This document shows, piece after piece, positions 34,441-45,935 of a stretch of DNA of 64,000 nt (positions are counted from its first letter, which is position 1; the number at the start of each line of letters is the position of its first letter). Both the position numbers and the translations under genes were made by a program. Where the stretch lies: the NCBI GenBank assembly GCA_038380795.1, contig CM076270.1, positions 21,034,001 through 21,098,000 on the forward strand, in the 5' to 3' direction. Below the pieces are notes generated by a model, which saw only the letters and a program-made list of their open reading frames with translations, did not search any database and had not been told where the DNA came from. The stretch is from Pyrocephalus nanus. Its lineage: Eukaryota > Chordata > Aves > Passeriformes > Tyrannidae.

Positions 34441-37400
34441 GTGAGAGGAAGAGCAGCTACACAGATAAAGAGATGTTTGCTCTGAAACAGCAGTGATCCA
34501 GAGCAGTCTTATTATTAGCACAAGAAGCAAAGAGGATTTCTTAAAATTACCTGACAATTTGTTCTGAGGTTTGATCTTTTGTACTTCACTTAAATCCCAC
34601 TTATTTTAGGCCCATTTTACGCTGATTCCATACAGTCTAAGAAAATACTTTCATTCCCTTCGTTTTACACATTTTTTGATTACACTGTTCTTTTGTTTCT
34701 GTGTCTGCTGAACTGGGTCTCATCTGAACAGCTTAAAGAAATCTGACAATAAGAGAAAATCTGCCCTTAAATTGCTCTAAACACACTTTTTAAATGAGTT
34801 AGCCCTCACAGTAGAAACTCCTCTTATGAAGGATACCGGGAGACATCAATGCCTCCAGACACAAGAGATGTATCAAGGTTTTCACTCTGCGTCATTAAAC
34901 AGCGATAGACACTGCAGGCAAAACAGCTAAACTCTTTCAAACCCACACCTCTGTTTGAGCAAACCCACAGCACTAACCCAAGGAGCCTCCTTGTTCTGTC
35001 ACCATTGCAGTGAGCAGAGAGAACAGCAGGGACGTGGCTCCTGAGCCATCCTGGGCTGATCTCCACAGTGGAACACGGCCCATCCTGCACAGCAGGGCAG
35101 GGGGGTACTGCAGGGCTGCCACCCCTCTGTCTGATGCCTGCAGGGTTGTTATAGGGGCAGAGCACTCTCCTGCCCCTTGCACAGACACCCTCTCTCCCCA
35201 GGAACCTGACAGCCCAGTGAGGGGGTGACAAGGGGGAACCTCCTGACTCCAATCCCTTACTAGTGAAGATTCACCAAGCAGAACATGTTACAGTGAATTA
35301 GAGGGGATTGCCCTAAGAATCAGAGTTAGATCTTAGATTTTCCCAGGCACATGTTCCCTCCTCTACTGTACATTCAAATATAGAAGAGAGATATCCAGTC
35401 CTCCTGGCCTTGTGCAGAAGTGGAAGGTCAGCCTTCATCTCCAGCCAGGCTCATTTATTCAGGTCTCAGTTCCTTTGCCCCTCATTTCCCCTTTCCCTCT
35501 ATTTAAAACAGAGAGAGTAATGCTCCCTTCAAAGACAGCCCTAAGTGTACAAAGGGTTTTAGAAGGTTCAGACATTTAGAGTTATAAAGGACAAATTTTC
35601 TTTCGCTTATCCTTATGTTGATTTGATCTGTGTACATTTGTTATCCTTGAAGAGACATATTTCCCATACAAAAAGTTATTTGGCGAGTCCAGAATGGTGT
35701 ATGATTGTAATCAAAACATCTGCAAAGAAGTTCCACTCCAGGAAAAGCTTTGGCACATCAGCAACAGCAGAAAGAATGAACAGCTGGGTGAAGGGTAGCA
35801 CTCTTACAGGACATCTAATGAAAAACAAAAATCTTAAAAAACAGACTCTTATTATCAGTCTTCCTACCACAGGAGGTGGGTCCTTCAAGCAGCATTGACC
35901 AGGCACACCAGGTATTATTTGTTTCTCACACAAAAGATATACACCACAAGATAGTACTTGGAAAATATCCTTATAGACCTTTCCTTCAGTGTTCTGTGTG
36001 CTATTCATTGAGTATTTTACCAGAGTTGCCATCTGGGGCAGCCTTTTAAAGCCATTGCCAGGTCACAAATTCAGTTCTGCAAAAGACCAGCTCAGTCTTC
36101 ATCATAAAATATTTCATCAGCTGAATATTTCAAAGATATCATTACCATTATAAGGAGGTATTAATGGTGATAAAATAATCAGTCAGCAAAAAATCTACTA
36201 CTTCTCCCTTAGTGAATGTGATTATTACAAACTCACTCCAATTTTTCTCATTTCCCGAGTAATCAGAACAGCTATTAGCTAAAAAGCACAGAGAAGTTAC
36301 AACTGACACCCATTAAATGCATAATCCCCTTGCTGTAGAGAAACCCCACTAAAATTACACCCTGAATATCTGTTTCAGGCAGGTGGATAAAAGTATTCTT
36401 GCTTTTATTCAGATGAAGAACAAAAAATACGGCAGGGGAAGATGTAACCATATAACACAACCCTTCTCTTCTGCTTTCTCTTGTGTTTTGCCTTTCCGTG
36501 CATTGGAAATTTATTCCTTTAACTGGATTAGTTAGTTAGAATGCACTGTATTCTTTTAAAGTGGCTCTCCATATTTCTCTCTGTGGATTTCTTTGAAGCA
36601 CAACACGTCTATTCTTTTGAACAGGTTCACTCTCTTCACAGGTGTTCATTAAAGTGCGCTCAACTCTAATCCCCTTAGCACTCAAGTATGCAGCTTTTAA
36701 AAAGGACCTGTGCTAAATCAGCATTGCCAAACTCCTCCATGCTGTAAAATGCAGACTTTCAAAAAGAAGAATTCCTTCGGTGTCTTAAAGACCACACATG
36801 CTCCTCCTGGAACAAATACTGACCTACTTAGTTAACCTGTTTTTCAAATGGCATTTTTGTCTTTGAAGTTCGCAAAGGAGAACAGCCACGCCAGAGTACA
36901 GTCAATCTGTATATCTCCAGTTGTTGGTGAGAGCAGACTTTGGAAAACCCACCACCCTATAAATAATAGAGGTGATTCTCTCAGGAGCTTGTTTGCTGAA
37001 AAGCTGACTTCATGGATGAGAAAGGTTGAATAAATAACCAGCTCTTTAGATGTTTTCCTCACTATCCTTTGCAAAACACTCACAAGAACACGGTTCCTCA
37101 CCCACCACCCTTCCCAAATTGTCCTAGATTTTGTCCAGATTAAGTACTATAAGTTTAGGTCCACATCAGAAAGTATTTTGGCACAACAGCAGTAGATCAG
37201 AAGGTGAAAGTGTCTGATGCTCAGCCCCCTGACATTTCTGCTGTATGTATTTCAGGTTTACTTCCCACTAGATTTAGTCTGGCCCCCAGACTAAATGCCC
37301 TTGGTGCACATGTGGTTCGATGCTTTCATCTCTCACGTCTCCTCCTCCCAAGAAAAAACACACAAATTGTATTCCAGTAGTTTTCCTCATGGCTGTGCTG

Positions 37401-38031
37401 CCAAGAGTCACCCAGATTTTGAGCCCAAGAGGTGAGCTCAGACTGATAGAACTGCACTGCCCTTCAGATGCAGCATTACCTGTAAGGGCTCAAAACCTTT
37501 CAGATGGGGGGAAACAATGGGGCCTCTACTGTGAGTTCAGCAGTGAATGTACCTTCCTAAAATAGCTGCTGTCAATGGCCCCCAAGACCAAAAAGCAAGA
37601 ATCACCTCTTTCCCAGTTTTCCTCAGATATTGGAACCTTTTTGCAACACAGGATCTTTATTGACAGAAATGGGTGAAAAGGCAGACAAGTCTTTTGAAAG
37701 TTTCCCTTCTCTCACAACTGTTCAGACATATCCAGCATGTGCCATTACTTGAGGCTGACAGTCTGAAATGTGGCAGGAGACACCTGCTGTATGTGCCAAT
37801 GCAGTTTTGCACTGCAAATTCATTTTATATTTCAATAAACATTCATAGACCTTAGTGAAGTGCATTCCCCATATGCAGCAGCAGGAGGCGGCATCCTCCA
37901 CCAGATTTCAAAATAATCTTTTGTAGTCCACAGCAAATGTTGGATTGAACTGGAATCATGGATTATTGTATACTGCACTGCAGTTTTTACATATGTTTGA
38001 AATATATATGGAAAACTTCTGTGTAGTGTTA

Positions 38032-38059
38032 GGAAATTCCAACAGAAATTGGAATTTCC
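38032..38059. other. Perfect 11-bp inverted repeat with kappaB-like arms
   Basis: GGAAATTCCAA (38032-38042) and TTGGAATTTCC (38049-38059) are exact reverse complements separated by 6 nt, giving a strong cruciform or hairpin candidate. Each arm contains a 9-mer (GGAAATTCC or its complement) that fits the NF-kappaB consensus GGRNNYYCC. The structure is seen directly; regulatory use is inference. Confidence 0.6.
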
Positions 38060-38656
38060 AGTTCTATGAACACATTAAAGATTTTGCTATCCTGCTGTGT
38101 TCCCAAAATAGGACACCAAAAGGTCCATTTTCTCCATGTATTGCATGATATGCATGTCAAAAAAATGTGAATATCTTGTGTTTGAAGCAGTGTCGTGCTG
38201 ATATTTCATGAAAAACAAGCAATTGACATTTCTTAAATCCATGTATTTCACTGACATTTTGATGAACTGACTTAACCTTATACTGAGCCACAACTCCTGA
38301 ACTTCAAGTTCCAAAAATAAACAGACCATTTTCTTCCCAACCAGTAAGTTTTGCTTTTCCAAAGCGAACTTCCTTTTGTCCAGAGCACCACACACTTCTC
38401 TCAAAAATCTTCAGAGAAATTTTTCACCATCACCCTCCATTTTCTTCCTTGCACTGAAAAAATTCCAGAAGGCAATGTCTACAAGGTGAAACCAATTATG
38501 GATGCACTCAGAAAAACCTTTTGAACTGGATCAGATTAATTTAAAAAATAAAAGAATTAACAAACTACCACAACCTTTATGTAAACAACCCAAGGCAAAT
38601 ACTTCTTTTTACTCTTGTCAGAAATGCTTCCAAATAACATACAGAGAAAATATTGA

Positions 38657-38677
38657 TTTTTTTTTTTTTTTTTTTTT
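38657..38677. repeat. Poly(T) tract, 21 T
   Basis: Twenty-one T followed by GCAAAG. No retroposon body is recognised on either side. Confidence 0.95.
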
Positions 38678-38957
38678 GCAAAGAGCAGTTTCCAGCATAA
38701 AGTGCTCAACTGGACCTGGCAGTTATAAAATAACAATGCAGCAGGAGCTTTTGTTGTGTTAAGAATTGTCCTAACAAGGTCATGCTCTTGTACTGCACCA
38801 CTCAGTAGAGTTCATGCTTTTCTCTGTTTAATCTGATTACTGAAATAAAAGTACGAAACCATCATTCCAACCAGGAAAGAAGTATAAAATTATCTGTTTC
38901 ACAACACTGCTAGTTCACAGAGCTCACCCCCTATGAATTTCTTTCTCCATTTTGCAG

Positions 38958-39128
38958 GCTGCAGAAGTGCAGAAACAAATTGGGATTGCTGATGTTAAGC
39001 CAAAAATCCCCAATCCAGCAAAAAAATATTTGAGCAGGTCTTTGTATCTGTGCTCTCATCTTTCTGAACTTAAAAATGTGCATGGTTTTTGTTTCTCACA
39101 AAATTATACTAACTCTAAATCCCTTTAA
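38958..39128 (+). other. Candidate exon, 56 open codons after a strong acceptor
   Basis: The acceptor CTTTCTCCATTTTGCAG ends at 38957 and has a good pyrimidine tract. In phase 0 the frame is open for 56 codons to a TAA at 39126. The first part reads AAEVQKQIGIADVKPKIPNP, with an amphipathic start followed by a Lys/Pro-rich segment, and looks more protein-like than most frames in this window. A possible donor at 39040 (GAGCAG|GTCTTT) is poor, so it would serve better as a terminal exon. No family is recognised and there is no upstream partner. Confidence 0.2.
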
Positions 39129-40570
39129 AGCAATCTAGACTTGAACTGGAAAAGTAAGAAGGAAGGAGATCTCTCCCTAATGACACAAATCAAAAAATAT
39201 ATTTAGAAAAGTCACCAGTATAGAAGAAAAATACCAAAAATCATAAACATTGATATGCCTTTAGTTTCTAATAGACACTGAGCTAAAAACTTTCCTGCCT
39301 AGAATAATAAGCATGGATCTACCATAAGTGTGCCAATAACACATTCTCTAGATAAATGTGTTTCAAATTAAAAGAAGTATTTGAGTCACTGGAGAATTCA
39401 GGGGGTTTTTTGTTCCAATTACTTAGAAAACCAAAATGCATCTACATTTTGTTTCTCATCTCATTAACGCAGCGTTGTTAACTGTTGCAATGTTTGCTGT
39501 GTATTTAACTATGTTAGTGCTGGCATTTAACTATGTAAGATGATCAAAATTAGCAAAGTTAAGCAAGACAAAATACCAAGTCTCTGTCCTTTCACCTGGA
39601 ATTTTGTTGCTGTCCTTGAAATGCTATCACTTTTTAATATCTTACTGACAGCAAATTAAACTGCGTCTCCACTGTCAACCAAAATTAAATCAATTGACCT
39701 TTATGCTTGATTAAAACAGAAAATACCAAATATAATAAAAATATCAGAGCAGAGCTCAGGGTTCTGATGGGCTGTATAATCACAAACATTTTGTTTAGAA
39801 CTATCAGTGGCAGAAAAATACTTTATGCATATTTGTTCAGTAGTTAAACACTAAATTCTAATTAAGACCATTTATTTCTTGTTTAGCAGTGGAGGTGAAA
39901 AAATAGTCTTCAGTATCAGAGAAAAATATTGCATGTGCCTTATTCAAAGGCTGAGTGCAAGTCTTCTACAGTGCTCAAATTCTTTATGTACCTTCAAACT
40001 AAGAGCTAAATTGGACTTCAGTGGAGTTTTCACTTCAGAAAGCAAATTACACCGATATGCCTAAGGTATGATCTTCAGCCTGTTCATCAAAGACCACACC
40101 TGCAGAGGAATTTGATTAGATCTCAACATAAACCAAGATTTTACCCTATGGGGTAACTTCTGGACACATTTCACTTAAATAGAGCAAAAAGAGGTGATTT
40201 GTGTGTTTAGATAACAGTCAGCTGAGAGCAATCTCCTTCTCCAAATCTATAAATATTGGGTGAAACAAGGGTAACACACATCACCATTGTGACTATTGCT
40301 TTATTTAGACAAAATTCCTTTCACAGTTCACCACAGTTAGGTGTGTCACCACAGCCTCCAGTTCTTAAGAAGTCTTCTGTACACTGTGGAGAGCAAAGTT
40401 AAGAGAATGCATCCTCCAGAAAGCAGTACCTTCATTCCATCCTGGTGGGATGCTCCACATTAACCTCTGCTCCCCAAAGAGCCAAATTCTGACTTTTGAA
40501 TAAGTTTGCCTAGGGCATCCTTCCAAAAGTTGTTTCTTCAATACCTATGGAGGAAATGTACCTTTTCACA

Positions 40571-41005
40571 CTAGAGTAATAACACTTGGCAGATGTGGTT
40601 AACAGCTTGCCTAAGGAAACAGAATTCCCTGTAGTCCAAATTCACTCTGTGGAGTTCTCTTCTTGTCCCCTTTTGCCCACACTTTTCCCCACGGGCTGCA
40701 GAAGGTTGCTGGCTACACTGACTGCAAGCCAAGACATTCCTAATGCACACCTTCCATGCTTTCTGCACTGTTTTTGCTTCTCCACACTTCTGACACACGG
40801 CAAACCAAATGCACTCCTTGGACTCTATTCCACGAACAGATAATGGTTTCAAGAGGCAGCAGAAGAGTCTGGAACTAATTCGAAGCCCGACACTTTTGGC
40901 TTTTCTGAAGATTGGTTTTCTAATTACAGCAGAAGTAAGCATTTTCCTCCTGGTGCTTTCACACCACTCAGTGAAACACAGAACTGCTAATTCTAAAGGC
41001 ACCAT
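40571..41005 (-). other. Unassigned 144-codon ORF with true ATG, Cys-rich
   Basis: ATG at 41005-41003 opens 144 codons to a stop at 40571. The predicted product is Cys-rich in its middle, with two CxxC pairs (CQKC and CSQC) about 30 residues apart, the spacing of a possible zinc ribbon, plus a basic C-terminal part. No family match is recognised and frames on the opposite strand are also open here, so the region may simply be stop-poor. The ATG has an A at -3 of unknown significance. Confidence 0.12.
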
Positions 41006-42352
41006 CCACTAAATCCACACACTCTCTCATCCTTGAAATGGAAAAAATTATCACATATCCTACTTAGGATAAGCCAGACACTCACTCCTCTTAATATGAC
41101 ATCTCTGTGCCCATTAGCTTCCCTGATTCTAAAGAATAATTGAAATTGTTTACAAATACCCATTTGCTCCCCACACTACCTCTCGAGGCAGCCACAACAG
41201 CAGCTTTGCCCCCTACCACACACAGCACCAGCTGGGTCAGAGGGTCCTCCTTTTTTTCTGTCTGAGCTGGACTAGGCTGCTTGAGGAGAATCCTCCACCT
41301 CCTGAAGGCAAGCAAGTGGAAAACTTACTTTCTCCGAGAGCCCAAAGAGTCAGCCTTGCTGATGGACAGTGCCAACATCAGCCAGGCCATGCACACTCAA
41401 AGAAAAAGCTGACTGTGTGTGTGGGAAACCAGTGCAGGGGGAAGTTATTAGTTAACTAATTTCAGCAGAACATTTGTGCTGTTTTGGTAAAGATACTCTA
41501 TACTCCCTGCAGCTGCTCAGATGTGCTCTCCCAGAGCTCTGATTCTGCATTACTTACCCGACAAGTCCAAACTCCTCAGGCTCCCTCCAGCAGGAGAGCC
41601 AGCCTTAGCAACCTCTGCTGCCTTCTGCTTTTCCAGCTGTCAAGCAGAAGCAGGAATTCCCTCCCTCCACTGCTGTGCAGACTGGGATTTTGCACCTGGC
41701 TGACTCGCAGGGACACCTATCTGCACTCTAAGCAGGGAGGAAAGCAGTGGGAAACAGCTCTTCCCTGCAAATTCTTCTCTCAAAGATACTGACATTTTTG
41801 AATTACATATATCTTGATGCCATCAGAGCCTGCAGGGCAACAACTGAAATGATGGGAAAGTGATTCCTCAATTCTCTGCGTGGCTGGGAGCCAGGAATAC
41901 ACTAGCTCCACATGAATCTTTGTCTTCACTTGAACCAGGCTGCAGTTTAACCAGCTCTATTTTCTTAAAAGGAGAGATTTGCTGGTTTTAATCTGTTCCA
42001 GCCAATAAATGAACTGAAAGCAAACATATCTGTTTCTAGATCAATTTGCAGGTTTCCTCAGCTTGTCTTAAAAGTTAACCCACTCTCTTTTTTTCCCCCC
42101 TCTGCCAGACAGGATCCCACACATGTTTACAGTTTCACCTAAGACCTCCAATCTCTGTAATTTATGTGACCTCTAACTTCTTCTACCTTACCTCACACAC
42201 ATAACATCCCAGAGAGAAGAGCACTACTCCTTCACCTAACAGCCTTTCATTAAGGAAAGCTTTTAAAGTGCTAGAATTAGCACTACACAAGGAGTTTCAG
42301 TGGTCATTTTAGAAACTTCTTTTACTATTTTGGTACATGGTATTAAAAATCT

Positions 42353-42410
42353 AAAAAAGAAAAAAAAAGAAAGAAAAATTGAAAAAAAAAAAAAAAAAGG
42401 GGGGGGGGAA
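42353..42410. repeat. Purine-only A-rich block ending A17-G10
   Basis: An A-rich stretch with scattered G (interrupted by one TT) leads into 17 A and then 10 G (A 42382-42398, G 42399-42408). Polypurine mirror-like tracts of this type can form triplex structures and are prone to slippage. Confidence 0.85.
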
Positions 42411-43083
42411 GAAACCAGTTTAAAAGGATGTGTCTCTTACATTAAAACCAAACCAACTTCTCTATTAGAGAAGTTTTAAACATATCCTAATTGCATAAGT
42501 AGATCTGGTAGTGAGGTACAAAAGCCTGGCTTGATCAGCATAACTGTTCATCCTGGCTGTTTGGCTTGATAAAGGCCATCTACCCATGGAAAAAGGTGTC
42601 AGATATTCTTTGATATGTTTCTGCAAATACTGCTGGTAAAAGGGAGAGAATAAACTGATCTTTACATCTGCAGGAAGTAATAGAATTTACATATAGGAAA
42701 GACGACTTAAGTTAGCTGCTAGGAAAAGCTTTACAGTGGTGAGGATGATGAACAGACCACCAAGAAATTTACTATTGCTTGAGATTACAGCTTAGGCAAC
42801 ATCAGACATGGTTGGGTTACCACTGCCAATCTCACTTCCTATAATTCTGTGTATCTGTACTTGGATACAGAAGCTACAGTTATTACCTCAGTTTATCTAG
42901 CAGGTATTATGGAGTATCACTGAGTGTGATATGAAGCATCACTGGATTAATTAATATATGCTAATTCAGTAGTACTGAAAAGTCATGGGAGAAGTAGACT
43001 GATGTATTAGAATGAGGACAAGGCAAATTTACCTTTGTGCACAATTTAACACTCCACTAAACTCAGGGTTTGTTTGAGCCTCT

Positions 43084-43400
43084 AAACGCCCTCCAGCCTG
43101 ACAGCAGGGTAGGGAAACCACGACCCAAGACCCGAGTGCTAGTCATGGCTATTATTTAAGAAACTTTTCTAGTTTTTATTCTTGTTTATTCGTATCAATT
43201 TATAGCCATCAACACAGCAGCAAACAGCAAAAAGCTTGGACCAAATTAAATCATGTCCTGCAGAGGGCAGCGCAGAGACGTAAATGAAAACTTGGGTCTT
43301 TGAATGTGACACCTTTTCTTCCGCTAGAATCGCCCAACTTCTGATTCCTCTGGAGCTCTGCCTCTCTGTCCCGATGAAGACGATTGCCCGCCCCCGGGAC
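43084..43400. promoter_or_regulatory. Modest CpG rise with CTCF-like site
   Basis: About a dozen CpG fall in 320 bp, more than the surroundings though much weaker than the cluster at 33 kb. CCTGCAGAGGGCAGC at 43257-43271 matches the core CTCF consensus (CCASNAGRKGGCRS) at all but one position. A GC-box-like CCCGCCCCC lies near 43388, with a TTTAAAT 10-15 bp further on. These suggest an insulator or weak regulatory element; no transcript is implied by the sequence alone. Confidence 0.35.
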
Positions 43401-44730
43401 TTTAAATCCTTTTCAAAACTTGCAGGAGTGATGTGACATTTTTTGCTTTTCTTTTTGCTTACCCCTGTTCAAAAACATAGAATTAAATCTTGGCATAACC
43501 CACACCTGTCAGTCACATTCCAGCAACTGGTTGAGACTGGCAGGAGGATTTGACTCTTGCTAATCTTGCAGAGATAGATTACCATCAAATAGATGGCAAA
43601 AAATCAAGTAGTAATTGCAAAATGTCTCAGGTTCTCAGCAAATGCACCCTCTGATTTGCCTTCTATCAAATTGTTACTCCCTCTGTCAGCTCAACAAGCC
43701 TAAATCAAATCTCAGTGCCTGCTGCAATATACAGAGTATGTGACTGCACCATTTCCCAGAATTACCCCATCACTGGACACTAGAGAGCAGACTTTTTCCA
43801 GCATATTAAGAATTACACAGTGCTTTTTCCCTCTGCTTTCTTAAAGAAGAGAAAATTGACCCTATTCCAAGAAGGCAGCATACTCCATAGAGAAAAAAAA
43901 AAAAATCAGATGTCTTATCAGACTGGATTGAACCATAATTCTGCTAGATAACATAATCATGGCACTTCTTATGGGTACCAGCTGTTGACAGCTTGCACCC
44001 AGCCTCCAGAGTCACACATTTTTTTTTATTGCAGACTTTATCTTCTCATCTGGGTTATTTGTATTATTGCAGTACTAGAGAAAAAAAGAAAAAGAAAAAA
44101 AAAAAAATGGTTCCAAAGGGAACTTGAAATTGGTTAGAAAATGCTCATATCTGTTTACAACCTGCAACCTCAGTTTCAAAGGGCTAAATATTATAGTGCT
44201 TTTACAGCAATGCTGGGAATTAGACAAAAATGTCTAGCCTTTTTCAATACTGTCTGCATTAAGCACACTTAGCTTAGGCCGTGCACTGAACTAGAAGTAC
44301 TGGAATCTGAAATTCCTTTCCCACTCCTTATCTATTTATCTCTTCATCAGGACTGGCAGACCCACAAGGTTTCTTCCACAGCCCCCACCTCTGCTTGCAC
44401 ACATCTCTGATACAGCCTTTTGTAAGACTGGGGCAGAGTGCTGTGTTGAACTTCTGCAGGGATGGTAGAAAAGGATACCAATTAGAGCTGCTCATAGCAG
44501 CGAGTCTGAGACACAAAACCCATCTCCTGAGCAATGCAGCGAGGCTTTCAGCTCATCCCATGGAGCCCTGAGTCACCACCAGTGAAACACCAACAGCTCC
44601 ACTGCTAAAAATCTGCTGGCAGCTTCATTGCATTTAGAATAACTTTAGTAGATATCACTCAGTTCAAGATATAATTTGAAAAGGCACAGAAGAGAGATGT
44701 GTCCCTACTTGTCATAACAAAGAGGTGTTC

Positions 44731-44745
44731 TATCCCCAGGTAAGG
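44731..44745 (+). promoter_or_regulatory. Possible recursive splice junction (CCCCAG|GTAAGG)
   Basis: A pyrimidine tract (GTTCTATCCCCAG) ends at 44739 and runs directly into GTAAGG. This is the best of three plus-strand acceptor-donor fusions in the window and fits the ratchet-point consensus. It would make sense only if the region lies in a long plus-strand intron. Confidence 0.2.
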
Positions 44746-45722
44746 ATTTTTTTATATATATCTGATATGAGATCCCACTGAACTAAGATGTATAAATGTA
44801 CACTACAGCTACACATACATATTCAAAGCCATACTTTCTACAATGCTCTACACTTTAGCACCTAAAGAAAGTCCCAGTGTTGATAAGAATACTTTCAAAT
44901 CGTGATCATTGTACACAATTCATCACCATGACCATGAGACAACCTGCATTCAGGCAGCAGCAAAGACAAATAAACACTTTCAATAGCAACACCACAGCCT
45001 ATTACTTCAGTTCAAAGGGGGGTTATCTGATGTAGACTTACAAGGGCTATCACTCTCTTTGGGCTTAGACAACAACAGTAGTTCCTTGGACCTCTGCCCT
45101 CACATCACATCATTATTTTTATTCGCTCTCTTGCCCTGAATTGGAATGCTCAGTACAGGGCAGTATTTTTGCTGAGTGCCTCTATGTTACCTAGCACAGG
45201 AGCCTCCTAGGGGGCCACACAAGCAGCCACACAAACCCATAATTGTTTGTTTGATAGAAGGAAATCATTGGCTAGACCTACTCCACAAGCTCCCTGTGAC
45301 CCACTGCAGGTTAACCTGCACAAGCAAGACTTTTTATTCACTCAAAAAACCCCACGTGAACATCACTACATCACGAGCAGCTAAGTTATAGAGAAAGGCC
45401 AAATTCTGCCCATTTGTAAAGATATATGATAAACCACATAGGATTCATTATTGACTGTGCCTGATCTCCTTGTTTGCCAACGTCAGCTCAGTTCAAACAA
45501 ATAATGACTTCAGAAACTTATCTCTTGGAAATAAATACAGCTAGTCTCTACATTTTGTCATCCAGCTCCTTCTTTCTCTGGAAGTCAATTCCTGCTAAAC
45601 CAATCTCACTCCAGGGTAGCATCAGATGGAAAGAAAGGGTGGAACCAGAAACCAGCCCCAGCAAGGCCCATGCCCACTGCCAACCTGCAGAGGAGCCCTA
45701 CTAAGTGTCAGGCAGAGCACAC

Positions 45723-45935
45723 ATGAAGATGCCAAAAAATCTGATACAAAAGAAGTGTTGGAAGTTCATAAATGAAGAGAGGAAACAAATACTGAAAGAT
45801 ATACTGATGGATGAGGAGTGTGGGAAGTCAAGACTAGAACTAAAGCATTCTAGACAGCTTATAGCTCTGCTCACACAACCTTTGATGCCTTCAATATTAT
45901 TAATAATATTTGACACTCATGCTTCTCTCACCTGA
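45723..45935 (+). other. Unassigned 70-codon ORF, Lys/Glu-rich
   Basis: ATG at 45723 opens 70 codons. The first 45 residues are highly charged (INEERKQILKDILMDEE) and predicted helical; the end is hydrophobic. The plus strand is purine-rich here, which raises Lys/Glu content in any frame, so the protein-like look may be compositional. No domain or splice context supports it. Confidence 0.1.

Larger units (their letters stand above)
33303..38957. other. Mostly non-coding stretch
   Basis: Apart from the minus-strand exon candidate at 33459-33526, the octamer repeats at 33735-33766, a 40-nt plus-strand exon candidate at 34401-34440 and the inverted repeat at 38032-38059, I see no gene. A GC-richer part at 34.8-35.3 kb contains a 142-codon minus-strand frame (34824-35252) with no recognisable domain. 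A donor-like AAGAG|GTGAGC at 37430 follows an open stretch but lacks a good acceptor. A poly(T) tract occupies 33339-33353. Confidence 0.5.
39129..43083. other. Non-coding stretch, no gene recognised
   Basis: AT-rich DNA with short open frames. It includes the 144-codon minus-strand frame described separately, a strong pyrimidine tract and acceptor-like CAG ending at 42108 whose downstream frame closes after 31 codons, and the purine-only block at 42353-42410. Confidence 0.5.

Noticed and set aside
34824..35252. 142-codon minus-strand frame in a GC-richer patch
   Set aside because: GC-rich DNA has fewer stops; the product is Arg/Pro/Gly-rich without domains and opposite-strand frames are also open.
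42075..42205. Excellent pyrimidine tract and CAG ending at 42108
   Set aside because: Downstream frame closes after 31 codons and there is no donor or polyadenylation signal of note.
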